From Quillaja saponaria (Eukaryota > Streptophyta > Magnoliopsida > Fabales > Quillajaceae): a DNA stretch of 64,000 nt. The position numbers and the translations under genes were made by a program. How positions within the stretch are numbered: the stretch's first letter is position 1; every line of letters starts with the position of its first letter. Where the stretch lies: contig CM055605.1 in the NCBI GenBank assembly GCA_029379385.1, positions 8,405,001-8,469,000 on the forward strand, written 5' to 3'. Shown one piece after another: positions 12,401 through 25,092 of the stretch. Below the pieces are notes generated by a model that saw only the letters and a list, made by a program, of their open reading frames with translations, did no database searches and was not told where the DNA came from.

Positions 12401-12553
12401 GAATGATTCATCAATCCTATTATTATTTACTTTCCTAAACATATTTTAGATACATGCATCCCTTTATAGCCTTTAAGCCTTATAAATTATTCCTCGCATT
12501 TAGTTTCTTTTTAATTTTTTTTTCTCTTTTGTTTTCTTTTTTCTTGAAAAAAT

Positions 12554-13276
12554 ATGGATTTAAACGATCCCTATTGTGATGTGTTTCTACTATATTCTGA
12601 TGATGAACAAAATTTATTTTTATCACGGAAGATCGATCCTGGTCAATTCTCTTTGAAATTTGAAGTTACTGAGATTTATGACTTTGAACAAACCCATAAT
12701 TTCATAGTTGGAAGATCATTCGAAGTTTCAAAAGACCATGTTTTTCAAGAAAACTCATCTAAGGACACCATTTCCAGCCTTCTTTCAATGATGAATGTTC
12801 CATTGAACTTACATGGAAGCGTAATATCGTGGATATTGGCCTGCACACGTAACAAAGCCAATGAAGAATACAACAAGATTATCGGTATGTTTGTTAGTAT
12901 TTTCATCACGTGTTTTGAGAGCGACGAAGACCAAGAGGAGGCTATGGATGATGAGAATGTAGGTGATAGTGATGAGGATAACAATGTCGGTGATTATGAT
13001 TCTAATAATCTTGAAGAGTTTTTGAGGGATGCAATGTTAATGGAGATGGATCAATTATATGAATCTTGGTTGGTACCTGCAAGTAAGGAAACCATTGAAG
13101 GATTGGAGAAGGTGAGGATTGAAGGGTCAAGAGGAAATTGTTCAATTTGTTTGGAGGATTTTGAAGATGGTTTTGAAGCTATTAGGATGCCTTGTTCTCA
13201 TATCTATCATGGGGATTGCATTGTTAATTGGCTGCACAAGAAAAATTTGTGTCCTTTGTGTCGATTTGCTCTTTGA
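12554..13276 (+). CDS. RING-H2 finger E3 ubiquitin ligase, copy 2
   Basis: An intronless gene for 240 residues, clearly paralogous to the gene at 3815-4561 along its whole length (start MDLNDPYCDV, end CPLCRFAL). The zinc ligands are C196, C199, C214, H216, H219, C222, C233 and C236, all kept, with Trp226 in the E2-contact position. The acidic middle (about residues 118-150) is shorter and more Glu/Asp-rich than in copy 1. The central block around SWILACTRNKANEE matches SRILACTRNITKEE of copy 1. The frame is fully open despite many substitutions, which suggests coding selection rather than decay. The role is presumably ubiquitin transfer to unknown substrates. Confidence 0.85.
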   Translation: MDLNDPYCDVFLLYSDDEQNLFLSRKIDPGQFSLKFEVTEIYDFEQTHNFIVGRSFEVSKDHVFQENSSKDTISSLLSMMNVPLNLHGSVISWILACTRNKANEEYNKIIGMFVSIFITCFESDEDQEEAMDDENVGDSDEDNNVGDYDSNNLEEFLRDAMLMEMDQLYESWLVPASKETIEGLEKVRIEGSRGNCSICLEDFEDGFEAIRMPCSHIYHGDCIVNWLHKKNLCPLCRFAL

Positions 13277-14578
13277 TTTTGGTGTTGGATCATTTTTAAA
13301 ACTTGTTTAATTAGCATTCTTTTTAATTAGTTAAGAGTTTTTAAGAACATCTAGAATGAATTGTTCCTTTATTAGTTTGTAAAATGAGAATGAATCCAAT
13401 GTTTGTTTTTATGAATAGTCTTTTGTTTCTTGGTCTTGAAAGTTTCTCAATGAATATTATTCAACTGTAAATTTTATGAATTAATATTTGATTTATTGTT
13501 AATGTAAAAGCAATAACTAAAATTATTACATAATATTATATTTAACTAAAATTAAAATTGATGGTTCGCATTAAATATACATGACATTTTCTTATTTATT
13601 GTTGGTGTAAAAATTCTTTATACTAACCGTATATTAATTCAAATATTATATAAGAAACTTTTTCTTTTGGTAAACTTCTGAAAAAATTATTTTTAGACAG
13701 AGGTTTCTGACAAAATTATTTATTAAATATACACAACGTTTTCTTATTTATTGTTTGTTCTTGTGAGTAGTCTACTTTTTCTTTGTCTTTGAAGTTTCCC
13801 TATGAATATTTGACTGTAAATTCGAAGCTTTCTTAGTAATTAACAAAGGATTTAAATTGTGGTATCCATCCACCACATTAATTTGCAACTTATCGTAACG
13901 GATCAAAAAATTAGCCAAAACATTACAAGCTAAATATTTTGATTTACTGTTAATGTAAAGAATTATACATTATCAATAAATAGTATTATTATATATTATT
14001 TTATTTGACTAAAATCGTGGTGCTTCTTATTAAATACACATGATTGTTGGTATAAAATCTTGAATATTCAAATATAATATAAGAATATTTTTAAAGTAAA
14101 ATTTCGAAAAAAGTTATTATTTCCGGGCATAAGAGTTTTTTAATCATTTAATATAAATTAAGTAATTTTCTATAAAATATAATTATAATTAGGTATATAT
14201 ATATCTTGAATTAAAAACTCATAAAAATGTCATGTTAATTTACAAATCTTGATTGTTTTGTTAACTGATTTACTTCATTTCCTGATATATTATTCTAAAA
14301 CTCACTATCTAACAATAAATATGTTCTCCAAGAATAAATAATATATAGTGATATATAGTGTACCACAAATTTGGATAAAAAATATTGCCTCTACATAAAT
14401 TTAACTCCATCACACACTTATTTCAAAGTCAAAACTTAAAATGTATATGAGATTAATCAAAACATGTGTGAAAATATAAATTTATTCTAACAATAGTGAT
14501 TAAAGAGACTCGGACACACTACTCAGAAACTTTTGAGCTCACAGTTGAGAGAGGGAAAGGCAGTTGAGAGAGAAAAAC
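13277..14578. repeat. Tandem, diverged repeat units upstream of the RPB11 relic
   Basis: Units headed by a word like TTGACTAAAATCGTG, then ATTAAATACACATGATT and GTAAACTTCTGAA, occur at about 13540, 14010 and 14708. The last two are followed by AT-rich DNA and a RPB11 first-exon copy. The words TGAAAGTTTCTC and ATGAATATT at 13435 and 13790 match the 3' flank of RING-H2 gene 1. The region therefore mixes RING-H2 3' flank and RPB11 promoter DNA in partial tandem duplication. Confidence 0.55.
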
Positions 14579-16465
14579 ATGAATGCCCCTGCTCGCTAGA
14601 ACGTTTTGTTATCCTAGAAGGCACCAAAAAGTAATTTCGCATTCTCTTTGTCCGTTATGTTTCTCTCTACTATCTTCCTCACTTTTCTTCCATTTCTTTT
14701 GATTTTATTTGACTAAAATCGTGATGGTTCATATTAAATACACATGATTATTGGTGTAAAATTTTGAATATTCAACATTATATAAGAATTTTTTAAAGTA
14801 AACTTCTGAACAAAGTTATTATTTATAGACATAAGAGTTTTTTTTTTTTATCATTTAATATAAATTAAGTAATTTTCTAAAAAAAATATAATTATAATTA
14901 GTTATATATATATATATATCTTGGATAAAAAAAACCAATAAAAATATAATGTTAATTTATAAATAGTGATTATTTTGTTGACCAATTTACTTTCTTTTCA
15001 AGTATTTTATCATAAAACTTCTTAGACAATATTTTTACAAAAAGTCAAAATATATGGAGAGTATCATATATTTCGAGAGAAAATATTGTCTATACATAAA
15101 TTTACTTTCACCACACTTATCTCGTAACCAAAATTAGAAATGATTCAAAAATTGTCACCCTCGTAGTGAAAACATAAATTTACTAACAATAACCGTTAAA
15201 AGAGACTCGAACGCGCTACTCACATTCGAGAGAGGGAAAACCAGTTGAGAGAGAAAACCATGAATGCCTCCCCGGAAGGCACCAAAAAGTAATTTCTCAC
15301 CCTCATTGTCCTTTCTATTTCTCTCCACCTCTCTTCCTCACTTTTCTTTCCCATTTCTTTTGATTTTATTTTCAGGGTCTCATACGAGAGCTGGGACACC
15401 AAGGTAATCAATGCAGCGTCGTTCACTATTGAGAGAGAGGACCACACAATCGGCAACATTATTAGCATGTACTGTTTTTTTCTTTTCTTAAAAAAAAAAA
15501 AAAAAAAATTTCTTCCCTTCTATTCTGTTAGTTTGGAAATGCACTAACACATACTGGATGGTGTTGTTGTAGTTCAATTCTGTCTTGGGTAGCTACATTA
15601 ACGTCTTGATCAATGGGTTATTGATGGGCTTGTTTGATGGTTTACCTTTGTAAAAAAAAAGGATAAATGTGTATGTTCCACTATGTATGTTTGTCATGCC
15701 AAGTTATGAATGTATTTTTGTATGTGTGATTGATATTTGTTCATGGAGCGGTACATCCTCTTATTCGCGGTCACCTTAATGATACACATACATGTATTAC
15801 CTGTCAGTTAGTTGGTTGTGTGTGTGAAGAAGGTGAAACTGAATTACCATGTTAGTGTAGGTGATTGGTGTGTTGAAGAAGGTGAAACTGAATTACCAAG
15901 TTAGTGACTTGTCGAATGGGGTCTGATTTATTTTCAGCATGCTAGGAATGAACTTTGACAAATTAGTGTCAAAGTGAAAAAAACGTTGCAAACTCCCATT
16001 TCATGGTTGTATATGTGAATTGCTTTCGTTTTTGTTCGTTGTAGAAGATGTGTATCACTTTGAACTGCTTTGGTTTCACTTAATAATTTTAGTATCTTTA
16101 GGTGGTAAATCCAGATGTTTTGTGATATAACTATGACGAGCGAATGATTTTATTTGAATTAATGATATTTAGTCAGTACACATGATGGAATTATAGGTGG
16201 TCGAATTGTTTGTTTACCCTCGACATGAATTGCACTTCCTAATCTTTGAATGTATATATGTTTAGCAACATGAGCAAGAATTTTATATTTGGAGTTCCCT
16301 TCGTCCTTGGTCAGAAACATGAAAGTAGTGGACTTTGATGGTTTGTTTTTGCATATTCAACCACCAGCCAGTCTTCGCCAATGCAAGCATATAACCAGGC
16401 CATTAATGATCTGGATAAGGAACTTGACCATTTGAAGAATGCTTTTGAGGAATGGCATGTCTACA
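14579..16465 (+). pseudogene. NRPB11: RNA polymerase II/IV/V subunit 11 (RPB11) relic with duplicated first exon
   Basis: Pieces of RPB11, the small alpha-like subunit that pairs with RPB3 in polymerase assembly. A first exon at 14579-14630 starts MNAPAR but then needs a one-base frameshift to continue as ERFV and EGTKK. A second first-exon copy at 15260-15288 reads MNASPEGTKK, with the ERYERFV part deleted in frame. It splices at AAAAA/GTAATT to 15376-15478, which encodes [20 protein letters not shown] and [11 protein letters not shown]. The last exon segment, about 16368-16458, encodes [17 protein letters not shown] and [14 protein letters not shown]. The middle of the protein (the QLHRDPNVLFAGYKLP region of the family) is not found between them. 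Without it the dimerisation fold is incomplete, so this is scored as a pseudogene. Transcription of the 5' part is possible. Confidence 0.82.
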
Positions 16466-17971
16466 TTCTTCACCGTACCATGTTATCTAAATCATGGTAG
16501 TTGTTGAACTTAGAAGCATTAGTGCAAAATCTGTAACTGTTTGATTAACAAAAGTTTGACAAAGGAATAGATAAGAACAGTATCCTCATGTTCTATGGTG
16601 TTCGGAGTATTCAATTTTTTCTGATTGGATCAAGAAGCTTGCAAATGAACTCCAAGAAGTGGCTCTGTTCAATAAATAACCTGTTGTATTGGAAACAGGC
16701 TTGGAGGTGTCCATTTCAAAGATTTTATACACCTGAGTGGGGGAAACTACTTCATGAGGATTACTGATGATGCTTAGCTTTTAAGATTTTTCCTGTGAAT
16801 CATTCTAGCTGGCGATTAGGTGATAGATTCTTCGGTCATTAATGGTTTTCTCAATATTCGTGGACATGTTGAATAGCAAAAAAAGCATATAACTGATCTA
16901 GAACAATATATAGTAAATGTGAGCTATGAACTTCTGAAAGATGGTTATGAAATAAACTTTCATATAATGGTGGGAAGAAATGGACCTATCTACACTTACT
17001 ATAAAGCATAATCATTTCCTTTATCCCAGGAGTTCCGAATACTCATTCTTTACATATTTTAATTTCTGATTTCAGGCTGAAATAGTAAAACATCCATGGG
17101 GCTATTGATAGTCATGATATTTAAGGAAGCAGTGGACTTGCACTATTTTGTTGGAGATAATAGATGCTTGTTGTATTTGAGGATTTTAGGATGAAGCAGA
17201 GTACTTGTGGGACTTGGCTTCAATGTGATGCTCAAGACTCGTAAAAATGTCAAGAAATTCTGGCAAAGTGCTAGGGGAATAATTGCATCTAATGGAGCTA
17301 ATGCACTGTGGTTTTCTCTGGAAGATCTACTAAACTGTCCTATTCTCATATCTAGAAGTTCTACTTGCATCTTGAGCAATTACAAATTCCCAACTCCAGT
17401 TTGGCTGATTGAGAGTTACTCCAAATTCCCAACTCCAGTTTGAATTCATTTGAGGCCAGAATTGGGACTTCCGTAACAAAGCTCTAGTATTATATCCTGC
17501 ATAGGAACTCTGGTCTATTTCCTGCGAACTGTAAATGGCTCTATCTTTCTTACCATTATTTTGATAGCGATTAATATGTGTAATCTTTTATCAAACTAGC
17601 CAATACAGTATGGTATGGCCGCTTGCTACCCCCTTGGATTGTGTATGAGGGAGATAAATGAAAATAGAAGGAACGAAAAATGTATGTAATGCAAGTTATT
17701 TTTCGTTCTATTGTGTCTCCTTCATGTTACTAACTTTCCTCCCACTTTAATCTCTCCAAGACAGAACACTGAGAATTGTATAACTTATCTAGTTTATCTG
17801 TAATTGTAAATATTATACACTTGCAAACAGCTCTTCATCCTTTAGTTTGGCTAATGCTACTGTTAATCTTACATGGTTCCTTTCGTTTCTACCATCTATG
17901 ACTCTAGTAATCATCTGATTCTATGCTACAATTGGTATCTAAATTCTAAGCTATCTAACCATATGAAAAAT
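16466..17971. other. Intergenic
   Basis: Probably former RPB11 3' flank. Open frames at 17207-17443 (+) and 17143-17379 (-) have no recognisable family features. A short direct repeat, CAAATTCCCAACTCCAGTTT, occurs at about 17382 and 17422. This stretch also holds the 3' flank of the CHX gene. No gene is supported. Confidence 0.45.
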
Positions 17972-20900
17972 TTACATGACAGAGAAGTCATCATCTAGAC
18001 CATCTAGTTCTCCTTTAAGGTTGTGTTGTTGGATGATTAACACCGAGGTCTTGGCTAAGAAAGCTGGCCCTGAAAGAACATCCCCTATTGGCCCCAGTTC
18101 AGGACACTGCTGCCAGTCATTCATCCCCATTGTTAGTATCGAGTTTACACCTCCTCCTCGTCCTACAATGATCAGTGCGTATTGTCCATCAAAAGACCTC
18201 AAAGTAGTATAGGTCTCAGCTGAATTTGCAAGATGCTTCTCCATATAAGAAAGATGACCTGCTGCTACATGTCTTTCATAGAAATGAGCAAAGCATTCAT
18301 CATCACGCCTCATCTCTTCCTCTTGCTCTGAATTGTTGACCCTGTAGCCAGCTATTCTTGAGGTATAGTCTGAACTTGAATCTACTAAGAATCTTATTAC
18401 TGTTAGCTTTACTCCAGGATGACGTGCTACGCGACCAGTGTAGGCAAGTGCTTCTCTATCATCTTTTCCGCCAATGAAAATTACTGCCACATTGAGAGAT
18501 ACGTATGATCTCGATATCTTCTCAATGGTACCAAGACCCCTGTCCACAAAAATTCCCACTGAGCAAGGAGCATTTCTCATCACCTGTACAAAAATCATAG
18601 CTTTTGTCAGATAACAATTTGTGGTGTATAGATTATGAAATGAAACTCTTGTAAGAGTTTGAGTAAGCTGGGAAAATGTGTTAGAAGATTGTCATAACAA
18701 CCTAAAAGGTCTGAATAATATTTCCATTAGTTCCATCACATCTAATTGTGCCAAGAAATATTTCCTGGTTATAGACAAGGCTAGACTGTTTACTTTCAAG
18801 CAGTATAGCTACTATTTTGAAATCCATATTTGCTTTAATTTAGAAGAAAAATTGCATACAGTTTAGAAGTTTATCAATGCTTTCATTGGCAGTATAAGGA
18901 TGTTTGGAATTAACGGATATAAGCCATCAAGATGGGGATGCAGAGCCTTTTTGTAGGCTAAAATTTAATTTGACTGATATCATAATTGTTCTCGGTGTGA
19001 GTATGGTGCTGGGCCTGCTGGCTAGCTCGGCTAATTCCAGGATGTACTTTTTGGCATACCAGATTAACTAGAGGTAATAATATTCTACTAATTGGTTTTC
19101 ATTTATGAGGTAATAATATTCTACTAATTGGTTTTCATTTTTGAGTACCAAGATCTAATTAATGCATTTCCAAGATAGTACTGTATTACCTTACGGTTCA
19201 CATATCTGAATCCCGAATTGCCACTATCCAATGTTCCATCCCCACGTTGGCTCTTGTGAAAAGGCAGTATGATGAGGGCAATCATAAAGTCCTCTGCTAA
19301 AGTGCATAAATCCTGGGGCATGCTGCTGAAGGTTGACAGTGCCAACATTCGTCTGACTGTAATACCATCACTATTCTCCTGTGCATAGGATTGAACTGAA
19401 GCAGTAATTTGTTCTCTCATTTCCAAAACTTCCTTATCATTGACAGTCATAGTGTCTGCTCCTTCAACTTGTTTGAGTGTCGCTGCTATTTGATCCGTGA
19501 GTTCAATCATCTCAGTGACATATACCATAATTCCAGGTTTCACTGCTCCACGAGAAATCTCCATGAAGTTAATGGCAGCAGGCACGTTTTGAAGTCCATG
19601 AACGCACAGGAGTATGTTGAGCTCATCTGAGGGGTCAAGCAACTGAAGAGCCATACGATGAATAGGTACCCGTTTCCTTGCCCGTTTGATGATACGTGCC
19701 ACAACTGATGGGGCATGCAAAACTGTGAAAAGAATTGCAATTACCATCCCGATGCTTGTAGTAGTAGTAGCTCCACACTGCATTTGGTTGTAACAGGACA
19801 ATCTATAAGAGTGGAGCAGTTCATTGGTAAGATGATATATGAAATTGTAGCTTTTTCAGTTTTATCTGTTACTTATTGTGTTGCAGGTTTTATATTGGAT
19901 CCATTATTTGTCATTAAACTACAGCATCCATCTCATTCCTCCTTTGATTAACTAGCAACGAGTTGACATATGTTTCCTCAATATCACTTCTGTAACAGAA
20001 ATAGGCAATGAGTTGATTAAACTTCTATTTATTTGCATTATCTGCCTACAACATATATTTTCAAATGAATGAAATGCAAGTTTCCAGATGCTGAAAGAAT
20101 TTAAAAGTACATTTGAGATTATATATATGCCTATGGGACATGAAGGGACCTGGGTGTTTAATGTATTTTGATGTTAGCCCTTAGAAATAAAAGGATCCAT
20201 GCCTTTCTCAAGATTAGAACCATTTTCTATGTCAAATTATGCATGGAAAGAATCGATGAAGTAAATAGCAATTATATAACCTTTTGATAGCTACATAGAT
20301 GTCTGCAGTTAAAATCACTTGAGACTTTTTAAGTATTGGAGATACGGCATCAGTAGCTTTTATGTAAATGTTTTAAACAAATATTTAAATTGAAGATAAA
20401 GGTAAATAAATATTTCAAGCATCCTGACTCCTCCTTCAATCCTTTCTCAGCCAAAATTGGGAAAAGCAAATAAAAAAGAAATGCAGAAGAATTACCTGTT
20501 TTGCAGCAACAGCCATATATATTTGATAATGCCCCTTGGTGATTAGAAGCAATCCAATTGCAACTGATTCAGGCCAATGAAAACCCAGAATCGCCCCAGA
20601 GATAATTACTCCAACAACTTTACCAACTACTGCTATCACGAAGACTAATAATAGTCTGGCCCATGGTGCTAGCTGCCCAACTTTAAACTCGCGAAAATTA
20701 GCTTCAAACCCCATCCAGAGGAAAAATATTGGACAGAAAATGGTGGTCAACATATAGTTGATTTTGCTAATAACCCATTTGGATACTCTCCCCTCCCGGG
20801 GTAAGCAAATCCCTGTCATGAAGGCACTTAGAATTGGGCTGTAACCATAGGCAGGTGCCCATCCACAAACTAAGGCCATGAAGGCAATTGAGAGAATTAA

Positions 20901-22011
20901 GTGTGAAGCTTTCATGGGTCTTCCTTCAGGGTTTTCATTGTTGACCCACTTCATGAAGATTGGTGACACGTTGGCTGTGAAAACTGTCTGGATCAACAAT
21001 GCACACCCCATTTCGATGCTCCTTTTATGGCGGTTTTCTTCCTCAAAACCTTTAAGGTTATATGAAGGGAATGGCATGGCAATATAGCCAATGGATAGGA
21101 TAAGGGTGCAAATAAAATCTGAGTGCATTCCTGCACCAATGACAAGCCTTCCTATATCTGACTTCCCTATTTTTAGACTGGTTATTAATCTGGTCAGGAC
21201 AGGAGAGGCTGTGCTAGAGAGAGCAGTGCAGAGGGCAAGTCCAAATTCAATTTTATTATCAGCGGAGTAATCCAAAAATGGGATTATGGAGCAGGCTATG
21301 ATTAATGGGAAGAATATTCCTGCATAAGCAACTATTGCATCCTGACTTGGTTTCTTGAACAGCACATAAGGATTCATTTCTATCCCTAGAACAAACATGT
21401 AGCACATCATACCAAAATCAATAATAAACCTAAACGTCTTAAGTGATTTATCCAAAAATTCATGTAGAAACCAGAGGTTGCCAATGAAGAGCCCCATCTG
21501 CATAAACATGAAAGAAAATTCAAAAATCAATTTTTTAGTAAGTAAAACATAATAGTACTTGACAAGTGCAATTAAGCCTTGGTTAATTCGTCTGCTCTCT
21601 TCACCTTAATACTAAATATGTTTCTGGGTATTGACTGCTCTTAAAGGCAAGGTAAATACCCACAGATCATACCCACACACATAAACACAAACACCTACTG
21701 ATCTTCCATGTTCAGATTTAATAAACAAAGAAAGGCGCAACAATTAATTCACAACTTCAACAAGAAAAAACAGGGTACTGGGTTAGTGGGTTAGTTTATA
21801 TTATATTGAGAGTGGAACTTACAAACATATCGGTGGTAATGCGGGGTTGTGAATATGGCTTTACAAGGTAATGTGAACCATTGCAAAGAAGCACCATACA
21901 TATGAATAATGCCAAGAATTTTGAAAATCTTTGGAAGATTGCTGTTAGCTTGTCCCCACATTGGCCTCCTAACGTTAATCCAAAAGGATTCTTCTTGGTT
22001 TCATTAGCCAT
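17972..22011 (-). CDS. CHX28: Cation/H+ antiporter of the CHX family, CHX28-like
   Basis: Four exons, read on the minus strand: 22011-21823, 21497-20496, 19777-19190 and 18583-17972. All junctions are in phase 0 with GT-AG borders and give 795 residues plus stop. The N-terminal two thirds is a polytopic Na+/H+-exchanger domain. It begins at HYLVKPYSQPRITTD, and GMMCYMFVLGIEMNP, SSTASPVLTRLITSLKIG and GLLLITKGHYQIYMAVAAKQ mark transmembrane segments. The C-terminal third is the soluble universal-stress-like region (LNILLCVHGLQNVPAAINF, NAPCSVGIFVDRGLG, VAVIFIGGKDDREALAY). I chose MANETKKN at 22011 over an in-frame ATG 38 codons upstream because family members are about 800 residues. CHX proteins exchange K+ or Na+ for protons at plasma or endomembranes, mainly in pollen for many members. 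No lesion is seen. The CHX28 assignment rests on remembered similarity. Confidence 0.88.
19071..19142. repeat. 36-bp tandem duplication in CHX intron 3
   Basis: Two near-identical copies of a 36-base unit beginning GAGGTAATAATATTC lie at 19071-19106 and 19107-19142, 48 bases inside the intron from the exon 3 donor. One mismatch is visible, so the duplication is recent. Confidence 0.85.
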
Positions 22012-22125
22012 TCCCGTCTTCGCTTGCTTTCTTTCTTTCTTCTTCGTTACTTTCTCAATCACCAAAGAAAGAATCTTTGTGCCAAGAAAGACTTTCTTAG
22101 TTTTTTGTTTCATTTTGCTGATCAT

Positions 22126-24660
22126 TAATTCTTACCATTTTCTTAGGCCTGTGCTTTTGCATGATTGAGTGGTTGTGATTGACTGCTGAGTTTCAGGTAG
22201 AAAATGGAGGAGTACTCTGAGGAGAGGATGACATGTAGATCTTCAAGAGACAAATAAATTAAGAAAACATGGATAAATCAAAAAATGTGACTGACAATTC
22301 AGTCCTCATTTTTTTTTTTCTTTTCTCCTAGTTTTTCGCAAAAGTGTGAGCCTAATTTTGATTAAGTTCGTAACTGTCCCTCTCTATAAGTATTTTTTTG
22401 TAGATTTGAACCCTTAATATTGCAAAAGCACTTCAACTACTAAGTTTAAGCTTGTCTTACCACTTGAATTATAATTTATTAGATACAATTCAGTCCTATT
22501 TATGTGTGAGAAAATTACCTGAGAATAATATGTTCCATTATATAACCTTCTTTTACTTTATCCTTTTAAAGTATTAACCTTGACTAAAAATAATGAAATT
22601 GATTTTGAAGTAAAAACACGAAATTGATTTTGTAAAAACAAATTCCTTGTATTAAACCCTTTTATCTTTTCTTTTGTAATAATTATAAGCTTTTATGTTT
22701 GGAGTTTATATGTCTAACCTTTAGTTTTGTTGTGGATCCAAGGAGCTAGACTTCTATTTTTACAATGGACATGTAAGTTGTTAATTTTAAGGGTATGATT
22801 ATCTAGAACTATTGAAGAGAAATAAATACCATACATCACAACAAAATTGTGTTTCGTGTTTTTCTCATTTCTCTTTTCTTTTGTAATAATCATAATCTTT
22901 CATGTTGGAGCTTATGTATATCAAATTTTTAGTTTTGTCACTGAAAAATAATTTTACCAGTTGAACTAACGATCTTCTTTAGATCCTAAGATGTTAATAT
23001 TTGTCGTTCCTAATTAATACATTTTTTGAATGTTAAATTGTGCTTTCAGCCCTTATAATTTAACCACAAATCAACTCAGTTTAGTCTCTTCAATTCAAAA
23101 AATCAAAATGTCATCCTATAGTTTTGAAAACTAGATAATGTGATTCCTATTAGATTTAACTAAACAGATGTGACGTGACACGCCACTTGCCTATGGATTA
23201 CATTAACACGTGTTTGTCACATCATTTCCCGTTAATTAAATCTGACAAGAGATGATGGCAGGAACTACATTGCTTGGATTTTAAAACTATAGGTTGATAT
23301 TTTGTCTTTTTGAATTATAGGGACTAAATTGAATTTTGATCAAATTATAAGGATTAAAAGTATAATTAGCCTATGTAACATTATCAAGAGGAAAAAAATG
23401 AAGGAATTGTATTCATTTTTTTTTTCTGTGTTGGTTCATTCATTCAGCTTGAGAGGGGAAGCTATGAATTTCATCCATTCATATACTAAAGAAGCCCTTC
23501 AAATCCTAATTTAAGAGCAGCCTCAATCCATATACAATTGGAGTGTCTAACAAAAGCTTGCTTTGCCAAATAGTAATTAGTAAATATTAAGTAATATTGA
23601 CAAAAGATAAGAACTGTCTTTCATTCACTCACCAAAATTAGTAACTAACATTTTTTATTTTTTCGAAATTACCAAATTAGTATAAAGTTGCTTCTCTTCC
23701 GTGCATCAATATACTATAAGCCATCTGTTCTCAAGTACTTGCAGGCCAATGAATGCAAATGGAAAGCCACTAATTTGAGAGTCAAGCACAATAGTTTAAT
23801 AGAATATATATATATATATTTTACTCAAGTTTCAACCATTAAGGTTATTACAACTATATTAAAAATCTCATTCTCATCAATATAGTGTCAAAGGGTTTTC
23901 ACATAGAACATGTAAACCATTTTCTTCTAATTTTGGTGCAGCAATAACCTACTTCAGTAATTTTGGTTTGCCCATGTAGTTTTCTTAGTGAAGTTTTTGG
24001 TCAATGTAATGGACTTTTATTGAAAAGCTTATAAATACATAATGTCTTTAACTACAAATAAAAATCATGCAAGATGATCAATATTTAAATTCATGATGAT
24101 AATGCTTTTAACTTAAGCATGGACAAAAATATATTTTTCTGAAGTTTTAATAAACTTTAATCTTAACATGGTATTTTCGTTTTTGTAACCATAAGTTAAT
24201 AACAAAGCTAAATAATATATATTGAAATACATATAAATCTTAATTTTCATTCAATGGGATACGCAAGGTCGTCTATTCAATTTACACGAGTCAAAATTTA
24301 TTATTTAAATTATTCATGTATAATATTAATGTCTTGATTAGTATCCGTTAAATTTGAATAAATTATATCAATTTGTTGATTTATTATAAACTTATGAATC
24401 TAAAAACACATAAAATATATCTTTTAATTTGGATTCAATAGATTCTTTATAAATTTGAATCGGGTCTAATTAAAATCCCATCCATGAAAAAATACCCACA
24501 TGTTTCTTTTGTTTTTTCTGTTTTGCTTTGAATTTTTTTTTGTTGAAAAGGCATATGAGTCAAACATGGATATTTGTTTGGTAGTGCTGCTTGGAAACTC
24601 CATTGAACAAATTAAGTGGATGTATTTTTTTATTTGGTTTGGAGGCAAACACAAATTGCC
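22126..24660. other. Intergenic between divergent CHX28 and EFR3 genes
   Basis: This is a shared upstream region for two divergently transcribed genes. It is AT-rich, with a MITE-like inverted repeat at 23031-23371 annotated separately. No other gene or recognisable element is seen. Confidence 0.5.
23031..23371. mobile_element. MITE-like element with long terminal inverted repeats
   Basis: The left arm (from TGTTAAATTGTGCTTTCAGC) and the reverse complement of the right arm (GGCTAATTATACTTTTAATC) align over roughly 160 bases. Shared words include CCTTATAATTT, AATTCAAAAA and CCTATAGTTTT. The arms meet around ACACG/ACACGTG near 23195-23215. There is no coding capacity, and a clear target-site duplication was not found. 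It looks like a non-autonomous foldback or Mutator-like MITE. Confidence 0.6.
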
Positions 24661-25092
24661 GTTAGAACTATAAAAAAGCGACTACGATAAATAGCTTCCA
24701 CAGAAAGCCAGACTACGAAAGGAAGAGAGAGAGAGAGAGAGAGACAAAAAGACAGAATAAAAAGGTTTCCTTTCTTCGTTCTCCTCCGGTGGAGAACCTC
24801 GGAGATCCGGTGCTCTCGCAGTTCTCAATTCCTCCATTATCATCCTTCCCCCATTCCTCGCACGAATCCCGAGGCTACCCCACCCAATTTTCCAAAAAAT
24901 AAAACAAAAATTTTAAAAATCCCAAATTTCTTTTCCTGTCCATTTTGAAGAATCTCTCTCTCGGGATTTTCAATTTGGTTTCGAAAATCTAAGACAAAAT
25001 CTGGGTAGAAGAAAGTTTTTAGCTTTTTGTACGTATTGAGTACACAAGTACATATTGAATTTGGAGATTCTGAAGACTGGAAATAATTTAAC
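24661..25092 (+). promoter_or_regulatory. Core promoter and leader of the EFR3/SRL2-like gene
   Basis: A TATA-like word ACTATAAAAAAG at about 24668 is followed by a GA microsatellite (24725-24744) and a C/T-rich leader up to the start codon at 25093. GA or CT repeats in leaders are common in plant housekeeping genes. Confidence 0.45.

Noticed and set aside
22012..22125. Upstream in-frame ATG of the CHX gene
   Set aside because: Would add 38 very lysine-rich residues; the internal MANETKKN start gives the usual length of about 800.
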